Positions 42,139 through 50,069 of a stretch of 50,069 nucleotides of DNA are shown piece after piece. Origin of the DNA: Dicyema japonicum. Its lineage: Eukaryota; Dicyemida; Rhombozoa; Dicyemidae. Made by a program: the position numbers and the translations under genes. The first letter of the stretch is position 1, and every line of letters begins with the position of its first letter. Location of the stretch: positions 776,454-826,522 of the forward strand of contig RDEW01000012.1 in NCBI GenBank assembly GCA_011109175.1, written 5' to 3'. A model generated the notes under the pieces. It saw nothing but the letters and a program-made list of their open reading frames with translations, had not been told where the DNA came from and made no database searches.

Positions 42139-43916
42139 ATCAAGCAAATAAGATATGGTGAATACGTCAATATCTACAACCAAATAGATTATATCATTTG
42201 CAGACAAAGAAAAACATCCATTTCTGGATGCCAGGTCTTACGGTGGGCACTTACACTGAGGGACCACAAAGTCATTGTGGACCGATTGTGAAAGAGTGAA
42301 ATTTTTTTTGGATCGCCCTGTTCCAACAGAGAATGAATCAAACCAGATAAAATATTCTGTGGGAAAACTGATTACATCAGATGCTATGAGGGAAAATTAC
42401 TCCCGAGAAATCATCGAAAACCTACCAGTCAGAGACGGGGAAAGACCCAAACAAAAAGTGGGACACATTTAAAGAACATGTTTACAAGGCTGTAGAGGAA
42501 TTTATTGGAACGTATGCATGTAAAAATGAGTCAAAAGTGTTGAATCCAAATACTACCGAGATGGAAAAAGAACACAAGGCCATCCAACTGAAACTGAAGG
42601 TGAGGAACGTCAGAGTTGTGGAGGAGTCACTCTGTGAACTTATTGTGCTCGAGTTGCACACGACTGCTGGCTGGCTAGCCGTCAGAGTTTCTAAGGCACT
42701 ATCCAAATGTTGTTGAGACGTTCTTTGAGGAAAATTGCCTGACAATCATATCACAGCATCTTAATGCAAAAAGGCTACAAACATGGATGGAGCTGTCCGT
42801 GAAGACTTAGCCAGTGGCTTGGGCTTTTCGGTCTTTTCTTCGCAAGAACTGAATCATTATACAGACAGAGGCAGGGCTGATCGCTTGGGTCTCTTTCTAT
42901 GCTCGGCGTAATCAGTCCCTTATGCAACATACCGAGGTTGGAAGCGGACATTGGCTCTGACCATGTACCGCAAACGATGTGGATAAAGATGAGTATGAAT
43001 GTTACGGAGGACTTGTTCATTGGTTACAACCTCGCAAATATGAACTGGAGTTTATTTGAATCATCTATGCGGGAGTCTCTTCGAACCGTCATGCTCCAGC
43101 CCCTGGGATGCAAAGATGATATCGACAATCTCGACGATCACCTTAGATCGTCAATCATAAAATTCCTGGACGCATATGCTGAGAAGAATGTATGGAGACA
43201 TAAAGGAACGTAAAAGCATCAACTGAATCCGAAACTTGTTACTCTGATCAGAACGAAAGGTACTCTGGAGAATCGCAGAAGAATATGTCGGGTCGAGTCA
43301 ATTAAATGCCGCCTGAAAATAGAGACTGACAAGATCAAATCTATTATTGCAAAAACGGTCAAAGTTGGAGTCGAAAGTAAATGGAGGTCAGAATGCCAAA
43401 AACTGGATAAGCGAAATCCTAACTCCTGGAAAGCATACCAATGCCTTAGCAGAAATGATGCTAAAGGAATTGAAATTTCACTCAAAAGACCAGATGGAAA
43501 ATACATCTACTCTGATCATGTCCCTGATGCACTCAGGAACCAACTCAGTCAGGTTCAAGAGGTCGAATCTACCGTTTCACGAAGGACCTATGACAGGATT
43601 GTGAAGAAACTTGACTCTTCGCAGTTGTTGGAGGGACCGTAGTGTGGGGAGATAACACAGGGAGAAGGCGAAACGGCAATTGCTGGGTTGAAGAATAAGG
43701 CATCTGGTTTCGACTACATCCCCCAGATATTGTTAAAGAAGGCCCCTGAACTTCTGATACAAGCACTGACTATGATGTTTGACGCTAGCTGTATGTTTGG
43801 AAACCTTCCATCACTGTGGAAACATAAGATTGTTCGAATGATACCAAAATCGGGTACATCGACACTGCTAGCAGCGAACTATCGGCCAATTAGCCTCATT
43901 TGTGCTTTCTCTAAAA
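42139..43916 (+). mobile_element. APE-type LINE, endonuclease end to early RT, cut off by hAT
   Basis: Plus frames read NIYNQIDYIICRQR and LRDHKVIVDRL (end of endonuclease), a degraded linker (42300-42880), then longer frames at 42899-43213 and 43228-43638. At 43690-43915 the RT begins: LKNKASGFDYIPQILLKKAP, FGNLPSLWKHKIVRMIPKSG and ANYRPISLICAFSKT. The sequence breaks inside this RT block at the hAT terminus. The downstream RT half is not found after the hAT, so the right junction was lost. Confidence 0.78.
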
Positions 43917-44198
43917 CCGGGGTCGGCAAAACGCGGCCCGCGAGGATTTAAAAATGGCCCGCCAACAAATTTTATAATACTAAAGGAAATTGGCCCGCCA
44001 ACAAAATTTTCCAACTAACATGGCCCGCGGGCAAATTTAGTAAAGTATTTATATATAAATTTTATCTATTATTAAAAATTAAATACATTTCTAAACGTGT
44101 TAATAAGTTTGTGTGGTGAATTTGAAAAAGAATTAAAGATCTTCAAACCCGTACGTTTAATCCAGATTGGACTCATTAATATTTCTTTATTGAGGATA

Positions 44199-44268
44199 AT
44201 GGAAAACCTACACACAAAATGGAAAACCTACCCTACCGAATGGAAAACCTACCCTCGACAAAAAAATC
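44199..44268. repeat. Three-unit ATGGAAAACCTAC repeat
   Basis: AATGGAAAACCTAC occurs three times with short spacers (about 20-bp period) inside the left part of the hAT element. Subterminal repeats are common in hAT elements as transposase binding sites. The role here is inferred only. Confidence 0.7.
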
Positions 44269-44365
44269 CGGACATTTAATAAATAGTCATTTTTATTATC
44301 AAAATTAAAAAAAACAACCTTTGAGCATAATATTTTTTTTCTATATTTTTATATTTTAAAACATA

Positions 44366-45858
44366 CACTCCTCGACAAAAAAAATGATTCAAATTCAATT
44401 TTGCCTTTTTCTTTGAAATTTGATGAATATAATAATTTCGAAAAACTTAGTAGATTAGTTATGATCAATATTATTTAATTTTAATAAAATATTAGATAAT
44501 TACAGACATTTTAAAGAATTAAAAGCATGACATACAATATGTTAGTGACAAAAAAAATGATTCAAAATTAAAGCCTTTGTAATTAATATCTTGTATGTCC
44601 TCCTTTTGCCATAAAAATTTCCCAACATCGTTTTTTCATGGATAGAATAAGTTTTTCAATATAATGTTTAGGAATATTTCCCCAAATATGAAGAAGTTCC
44701 TGCTTTAATTCGTCAACATTTTTCAAGTCGATTTTACGGAGTTCCGCTTTCATATGAGCCCATAAATGCTCAATTGGATTTAGATCAGGTGACTGGGATG
44801 GCCAGTCTAGTGTTTTTATATTTTCTTTATCAAAATAATTCATGATTAACTTCGCTGTATGACACGGTGCATTATCCTGTTGAAAAACGAAGTCATCAAG
44901 TCCCATTTTTGCAACTGATCTCGGTAGCCTGTTGACTAAAAGGTTTAAATATTTCGCAGAATTCAATGTTCCGTCAACAAAAACCAATTCTCCAACGCCG
45001 TTAAAAGAAAACATCCCCATACCATGATTTTCCCTATTTTTTGTTTAATAAAATTTAAATCCAAATCAACCTGTTCCAAAATTCACTGTTGTTAAAATAT
45101 TTTTGGAATTAAGTTGTTCACTGCTTTTCCTATAAACTATTTTTCGTTAATTGTTTGGAATCACGTGAAAAATGCATTCATCCGAGAAAATTGTGCTTTT
45201 CCATTTTTCATCAGATATGGTAAGAAATCTTTTCGTTATTTCTAATCTTTTTTCAGTGTGTCTTATATTCAAAAATGGCTTAATTTTGCGATACGTCCAA
45301 ATATACCATTTTCGTTAAGATTTTTTATAATTGTTCTTGAGGAAATTGTTTTATTTGTTAGTTTCGTCATTTCATTTGAGATCTTTTTCGATGTTTTTGT
45401 TGGATTTTCTTCGGAATACTTTATTAATTCTTTCAAATCATTTTCGTGAACTACATATTTCAGCAAGACAATGCCCCATGTCATACTTCCAATGCAACAA
45501 TGGAATATTTTTCTGCAAATAAAATTAATTTACTCGATTGGCCGACACAATCTCCGGACATGAATCCAATTGAACACATTTGGGCTAAAATAAAATATGA
45601 ATTATCGAAGGAAAATATAGAAAATCGACCAAAAAATAGAGAACAACAAAAAAATAAAATACTCGAAATTTGGAATCAAATTACAATGGACTATATTAAA
45701 AAATTGATAAATTCGATGAAAAATCGTAGTTTAGAATTATTCAAATCAAAAGGAAAACATATCCCGTACTAATATTTTATTTTTTTGACTTTTGTCCGGA
45801 ATTTTTTGTCATAAAAGATTGTTTTCTGCTTTAATCTCAACTTTTTTGTCGAGGGGTG
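44366..45858 (-). mobile_element. Tc1-like element, chimeric, with TA target duplication
   Basis: The ends are CACTCCTCGACAAAAAA (44366) and, inverted, CACCCCTCGACAAAAAA (to 45858), each next to TA. GACAAAAAAAATGATTCAAA occurs at about 44374 and 44547, an inner direct repeat as in IR/DR Tc1 elements. The minus strand holds a Tc1 transposase from about 45470 to 44583: VHENDLKELIKYSEENPTKT, SSRTIIKNLNENGIFGRIAK, FSDECIFH (first Asp), FNGVGELVFVDG, FQQDNAPCHTA (second Asp) and PDLNPIEHLWAHMK (Glu, DD34E). A short degraded stretch at 45020-45260 breaks the frame. The right part carries a second, differently oriented C-terminal half, listed separately. Confidence 0.87.
45446..45772 (+). pseudogene. 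Second Tc1 transposase C-terminal half, opposite strand
   Basis: The 108-codon plus frame reads YIFQQDNAPCHTSNATMEYF, DWPTQSPDMNPIEHIWAKIK and KKLINSMKNRSLELFKSKGK. It contains the second Asp and the Glu of DD34E. It is only moderately similar to the minus-strand transposase of the same element, so it comes from a different Tc1 lineage or a much older copy. It meets the N-terminus of the minus-strand ORF at about 45450-45470. Confidence 0.85.
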
Positions 45859-46143
45859 TATATGCTTAATATGCTTCGAAAAAGTTGATGTCAAAAACTT
45901 TATAACATCAAGCGACATTATGAAACTCGTCATTACGAAAAATTCAACAAGTTTTCAGGAGAATCTCGCTTAAAAGAAATTAAGAACCTCGAACAAAATT
46001 ACCGAAAGCAAACAACATTTTTTAATAATTGGAGATGTAAAAAAGATGATATCACACGTACAAATTACGAAATTTCAAAGATAATTGCGAAACGAATGAA
46101 ACCATTTTCAGACGGAGAATTTATAAAAGAATGCTTAATGGCA

Positions 46144-46602
46144 CTTATTATTATTATTAAAACACATTCCGTGGGAACATAATCAAAGTTATAATCCCAC
46201 ACGTGTTACAAGCGAGGCGATCTTCTGAACCATCCTAGTCCAGCCCCCTCTGATGTGGGCGAGAGCCCGTAGGGAGTCCAGGTCGTCTTCGTTTTGTAAT
46301 TTCTTACCAACGGAGGTGAGATCCTTTCCCAAAACTCCCGGGAGGGTAGATCTCGGTCGTCCACGATATTTTTCACCATACTCCATGAAGTATTCCTGCA
46401 TTGCGAGATTTGCGGGAGTGGCTGGGCTCAGTCTCAAAATGTGCCCGAATAGTTTCCAGCGGCCTGCCACAATTTCTGCAGACAGCGGTGTAGCGTTGTA
46501 GTGTTTATAGAGTGACTGATTATTGATTTTGGATGGCCAGTGAAGCCCGTGTAGAAGTCGCAGCTGCTTGCGGTGGAAGGAGTCTATAGTTTATAGTCTA
46601 TA
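46144..46602 (-). mobile_element. 5'-truncated RTE-like LINE inserted in hAT, 11-bp TSD
   Basis: GCTTAATGGCA flanks both sides (46133-46143 and 46603-46613). The 459-bp insert ends on its 3' side with TTTTAATAATAATAATAAGT. It encodes on the minus strand DSFHRKQLRLLHGLHWP, GRWKLFGHILRLSPATPANL, RGRPRSTLPGVLGKDL and DDLDSLRALAHIRGGW. This reading is open from about 46585 to the stop at 46189, suggesting a fairly recent insertion. The hAT reading is restored across it. Confidence 0.9.
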
Positions 46603-47415
46603 GCTTAATGGCAGTAGCTGAAAATCTATTCCCTACAAAAAAGCATTTTTGAATCTATCTGTTTATCTCCAAGAACAGTGACAAGAAGAGTAGAAGAAAT
46701 GTCATTCGATTTAAATCTCTCTTTAAAAAACGTTTTTGGGAATTTCAAATATTTTTCTATCGCATTGGATACTAGTACTGACATAATTTTTCTTGAGGAA
46801 AAGAATTATGATGCTTCATATTTCCGAAATACCACTAATATTTCCAAATTGGCATTTTTGGTAGACATAACTTCACATCTAAATGACTTAAATTTGAAAC
46901 TGCAGGGAAGTAATCAATTTATACACCAAATGTATGCCGAAATCACTGCTTTCGAAAATAAATTGAAGTTGTGGGAATTACAGTTACAAAAAGGAAATAT
47001 GACGCATTTTGTGAATTTTCTTTCTACGAATCCGAACATAGTTATGGAATTGAGATCAGAATTTTCATCACGTTTTATGGATTTAAGAGTAAAATGCTTA
47101 TATATATTTAGGTTCATAAAAATCGTTTCAACATTTTTTCAATCCCATTTGATGTTGAAATTGAGACAGTACCAGGTTGTTCAGTTGAAATTCAATGCGA
47201 CACTACACTTAAATCAAAATATTTTTCTGAATTGGATATTTTGAGCTTCTACAAAAATTTTGTATGTGTCAAAAAATATCCACAATTAACCGACAATGCT
47301 AAGAAAATGGCTTGTATATTTGGAAGCACATTTTTATGTGAACAGTTATTCTCCAAAATGAATAATGTAAAAAATTGTCTGAAAACGAGGATGACCGATT
47401 CACATCTTCACGATA

Positions 47416-48606
47416 CAGTCCGACCCCGGTTTGGGGCGCCAAAATTTTCAATTTGCCCCAAAATGCGGGGGTGCCCCGGAAAGTGAGGGTATTTTAAACA
47501 TGCTTTTATTTTTACTATTTTATTTCACTTCTACCAAATTGTTTATACCATTTCAGGTTCAAAGTGGGTCTTACCAAAAGCAAAGTGGTACTTACCAAAA
47601 GCAAAGTGGGTCTTACCAAAAGCAAAGTGGTACTTACCAAAAGCAAAGTGGTACTTACCAAAAGCAAAGTGGTACTTACCAAAAGCAAAGTGGTACTTAC
47701 CAAAAGCAAAGTGGAACAAAAAATTATTATTGTTTTTTTTAAACAAAGGGTGAAGATTATAGGGTTTTTCACTAAAGAAGAAATTTCTCTACCACGATTC
47801 AAAAGAGAATTTGTTACCCATGACTTTGAATAGGTGTATGATTAAGCAAAAAGTGACTAAGAAACATTAAAAAGTGTCGAGATCAATTGCAACCGTGACT
47901 AACCATAAACCTATATATTTTTATGTCTGCGCAAATATTTCATTTTTCATTCGTATGCCTGCGCAAATAAAAAAGTCTGAGGCTGCAATTAAGAAAAATC
48001 TTATTATCGAGGTCTATGAGGGAGATGGTGACTGGAAGGAACTTGCAAAATCTCTCGATGTTCCGAAAACTACTACTTATCGTTGGTTGAGAAACAAGGA
48101 CAAACCTGATCAGCGAGGGGGATCAAAAGCAAAAAAATTCCACTTGGACGGTGCCTGTTATTCTTTGAAAGATATCCGGTATGAACCAGAGAAAGGCAAT
48201 AGTCAATTAAATAAAGAAAAAAGAAAAAATTTTATTACTTCATTATTGGAATATCAAGTAAATAATTTACCCAACCTTTACTCGTGTTGTACTTTTTAGC
48301 AATTTCACGTTGGGATAAGAAATTTTCGGTCAAATCTTTAATAATTTTAGATTTTATATCTTTAGTGAGAGAGTGCATACTCACAAGAAATAAACTAACG
48401 TGGTAATAAAAATAATTTGACAAAAATGCTTTAAAATTAAAAAAATTATTTAATTTTTTGCCCCAATTCGAGGTTTAAAATTTGTTAGGGACTATGAAAA
48501 TAGCATTTATTACTGGCATGGACCAAAATGCGAGGGTGCCCCAACAACTCCTCACAAAGTGAGGGTGCCCCAAAAGCGGGGTCTGGCTTGGGGCGGGGTC
48601 GGACTG
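47416..48606. mobile_element. 1.19-kb TIR element with TA duplication, inserted in the hAT C-terminus
   Basis: The ends are CAGTCCGACCCCG and its inverse, with TA on both sides (47414-47415, 48607-48608). Subterminal GAGGGTGCCCC motifs occur near both ends (47463, 48529, 48562). Inside, the plus strand encodes a helix-turn-helix-like segment at about 47960-48150 (DWKELAKSLDVPKTTTYRWL, then KDKPDQRGGSKAKKF). The minus strand encodes another at 48375-48250 (LSQREIAKKYNTSKGWVNYL). No DDE catalytic domain is visible, so it is non-autonomous or deleted. TA duplication places it near Tc1/mariner/pogo. Confidence 0.8.
47560..47715. repeat. 21-bp minisatellite, seven units, open on both strands
   Basis: CAAAGTGGTACTTACCAAAAG repeats seven times from 47560 to 47706, with GG-TC/GT-AC variants, plus a partial unit. 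The plus frame 47431-47742 reads it as QSGTYQK/QSGSYQK heptads. The minus strand reads GKYHFAF heptads. It lies inside the TIR element before its helix-turn-helix segment. Because 21 is a multiple of three, open frames are expected and do not prove coding. Confidence 0.95.
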
Positions 48607-48879
48607 TATTACGTTTAGCAACTAGTCAGATTAATGAGTAAAATAAATTCACTTCTTTGTAATCATTTTTAACTAATAAATCTGCAAGCGTTTCCCTGGA
48701 ACAGTTAGTTCCCGGCAAACAGTTAGTTTGTGCGTCACCGCTTACAAGTGCAAACGATGGCTCTGTCTCAGCCAAGAGGATTCTCGTATATCCTTATTTT
48801 TGCGACCGATAAGGATTTTTCTCGTTTGGCCCGAATCGCATACAAAATAAAATTTTGTCCCGCGAAAACAAAAATCCTG

Positions 48880-49444
48880 CCGACTCCTGCTCTAAAACAA
48901 TGGAAAAGATTGTCTTTAACAGACTTTCTCATTATGTAGAATCACAAACGCTAAATAATAAAATCCAGCTGGACATGATCCATTATTGGTCTATAAAAAA
49001 ATAACACTAAAAGATGCAATTTACTACATTGATTTTGCCTGGAATAAAATTGGCGAAAGCAGGATCCTGAATTGTTTCAGACATGCAAAATGGATTTCCA
49101 ATCAAGATGTTCAGCCAATTGTAAATATTAATATCGAATCTTATGATGATATTAAAGAAAAAATGAAGATTAATGATCTTTTAACAATAGAGGAATAGGT
49201 TGAATTTCAATTTACAGAAAACGATGAATTAATAGAATTTTTCCAAGAAGAAAACAATGAGGATGAGTTAATTAATTTCGAAAATGCAAAAGAATTTGAA
49301 GAACCAAAAGAAATTCAGGCAATAGATGCATTCCAAGGATTGGAAAACATTAGAAAATATTTACAATTTTTTAAGTAAAAATGTTTCCCGAATCCGCCGA
49401 TTTTTGCCAGGAACCAAAATCGGCGGATTCGAGAGACATTACTG
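48880..49444 (+). mobile_element. Tigger/pogo-like element, 3' part
   Basis: The plus frame reads KIVFNRLSHYVESQTLNN, KKITLKDAIYYIDFAWNKIG and ILNCFRHAKW (48986-49090), as in the C-terminal part of Tigger transposases. A stop at 49196 interrupts it. The same frame then continues acidic to 49378 (DELIEFFQEENNEDELINFE, AFQGLENIRKYLQFFK). The element ends in a foldback and CATTACTG followed by TA (49445-49446). The catalytic DDE core upstream is not recognisable, and no left end was found. Confidence 0.75.
49389..49431. repeat. 16-bp perfect hairpin near the Tigger-like terminus
   Basis: CGAATCCGCCGATTTT (49389-49404) pairs perfectly with AAAATCGGCGGATTCG (49416-49431) around an 11-nt loop. It sits 11 bp after the transposase stop and 13 bp before the presumed terminus CATTACTG/TA. 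Confidence 0.9.
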
Positions 49445-49446
49445 TA

Positions 49447-49687
49447 TGTCGCTGTGGAGAGTTTAGAGAAACCCACGCAAGGCTTGGAGATTAAGCGTAT
49501 CGTTAACATGAGTTAGAATGAATCCTTCTATGATTTTTGGGATAGTAGAGAAGCAAAATAGGCCGAATTGAAAAATTGACTTCAACAATTATATTATTTG
49601 ATAGACAATTTAATAAAGTAATAAGGTTTTTATATCAAATGAAAACGTGGTATTTATTTAAATACATTTTTTTAATTCAATTACCTT
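49447..49687. other. Intergenic stretch upstream of the WD40 gene
   Basis: It is AT-rich and would contain the promoter of the WD40 gene. No distinct element is visible. ATG at 49688 follows an A/T-rich leader. Confidence 0.5.
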
Positions 49688-50069
49688 ATGTGTAAAGTTG
49701 GGAAAAATTTGATTAATTTAAAAGAGACAAAACGTATTAATACTAAACAGGACATTATTAGAATTGTAAGATATAATGGTTTAGTATATTTTTATTTTAT
49801 TATAGTCGACGGAAACTATTGTTTATCTGGAGGAGATAAGTCGGTAAAATTGTGGAATCCAAACGATGAGTATCATGTCAAGTCATACATTGGTCACTCA
49901 GCAGATGTCTTGGGGGTGGATAGTTCCTGTGATAATTCTTGTATAACCACATGTTCAGCAGACAGAAGTGTAATTTTATGGGATGTCATCACCGGAAAAA
50001 TAATGCAAAAATATCGCGAACATGCAGGTAGGCAATATTAATTTTCATGCGACTTTACATAGGTCCCGT
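49688..50069 (+). CDS. WDR83: WDR83/MORG1-like WD40-repeat protein, 5' part (3 exons, 27- and 35-nt introns)
   Basis: The family is a WD40 propeller scaffold linked to MAPK signalling and found with spliceosomes. Exons are 49688-49778, 49806-50027 and 50063 onward, cut by the window end. The introns of 27 nt (49779-49805) and 35 nt (50028-50062) are GT-AG. After splicing it reads IIRIVRYNVDGNYCLSGGDK, SVKLWNP, then YIGHSADVLGVDSSCDNSCI, TTCSADRSVILWDVITGKIM and YREHAG. The first join gives Arg-Tyr-Asn-Val-Asp-Gly-Asn-Tyr-Cys-Leu, matching the human protein almost exactly. Two blades with GH and WD/LW signatures are visible, out of an expected seven. The ATG at 49688 is the first in frame and gives about 22 residues before the first blade, as in the family. 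An upstream exon cannot be excluded. Confidence 0.88.

Larger units (their letters stand above)
43917..48640 (+). mobile_element. hAT element (GTF2IRD2-like transposase) with three nested insertions
   Basis: The left end CCGGGGTCGGCAAAACGCGG is a hAT-like terminus, followed by several GGCCCGC motifs (43935-44030). The transposase is in pieces. CFEKVDVKN..IKRHYETRHYEKF and NYRKQTTFFNNWRCK to FSDGEFIKECLM lie at 45870-46143. AVAENLFPTKK, SPRTVTRRVEEM, KYFSIALDTSTD and LKLWELQLQKGNMTHFVNFL run at 46603-47220. LDILSFYKNFVCVKKYPQLT, ACIFGSTFLCEQLFSKMN and MTDSHLHD (C-terminal dimerisation region) follow up to 47413. LRLATSQINE ends it at 48609-48640. Breaks coincide with a Tc1, a LINE and a TIR element. 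No right terminus was found. Confidence 0.82.

Noticed and set aside
47560-47715. CRISPR-like array
   Set aside because: The units are contiguous 21-mers with no unique spacers, inside a eukaryotic transposon. It is a minisatellite.

Overview
The window is eukaryotic, AT-rich and almost certainly metazoan. The strongest clue to its origin is intron size. Two paralogous purine nucleoside phosphorylase (PNP) genes and the start of a WD40 gene read through perfectly only if GT-AG introns of 21, 23, 26, 23, 27 and 35 nt are removed. Introns this small, together with animal-type PNP, WDR83-like WD40, hAT (GTF2IRD2/ZBED-like), Tc1, pogo/Tigger and many non-LTR families, point to a dicyemid mesozoan (Dicyema-like). 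This is inference from intron size, not a database match.

Host genes are few: PNP copy 1 (7679-8644, minus), PNP copy 2 (16043-17008, minus) and the 5' part of a WDR83/MORG1-like gene (49688-50069, plus). The PNP copies have identical exon lengths, intron lengths and intron positions, exactly 8364 bp apart. They share a 239-bp stretch of complete identity that includes two introns, while the flanking exons are diverged. Copy 2 carries Asp where copy 1 and human PNP have Asn243, the residue that sets 6-oxo versus 6-amino purine preference.

Everything else is a graveyard of mobile elements, often nested. 0-1.1 kb: a diverged repeat and an inverted-repeat (MITE-like) element with a degenerate telomere-like core. 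1.3-4.3 kb: an RLE-type (restriction-like endonuclease) LINE, apparently 5'-inverted. 6.5-7.15 kb: a second 5'-inverted copy with a 15-bp target-site duplication (TSD). 10.4-15.3 kb: APE-type LINE debris with a pogo insertion and an assembly duplication at a single N. 18-18.7 kb: degraded reverse transcriptase (RT). 19.7-23.35 kb: two RLE LINE copies, one with an N-terminal PHD finger and a SINE insertion. 23.8-25.8 kb: LINE fragments. 26-31.7 kb: an RTE-like LINE split by a 2.8-kb CR1-like element that encodes a 2A-like peptide. 31.8-33.7 kb: another APE-type LINE.

34.9-35.7 kb: a hAT transposase broken by a 176-bp GC-rich insertion of unknown type. 36.7-39.2 kb: an R4/Dong-like LINE with a 208-bp sequence gap. 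40.4-43.9 kb: an RLE LINE 3' end, then an APE-type LINE interrupted by a tRNA-derived SINE, then another APE-type LINE. 43.9-48.6 kb: a hAT element carrying three nested insertions (a Tc1, a truncated LINE with an 11-bp TSD, and a 1.2-kb TIR element with a 21-bp minisatellite). 48.9-49.45 kb: a Tigger-like end.

Nearly all transposon ORFs are frameshifted, so most copies look dead. The region is best read as two small metabolic genes and one WD40 gene set in transposon-filled DNA, where several insertions can be ordered in time by their nesting and TSDs.
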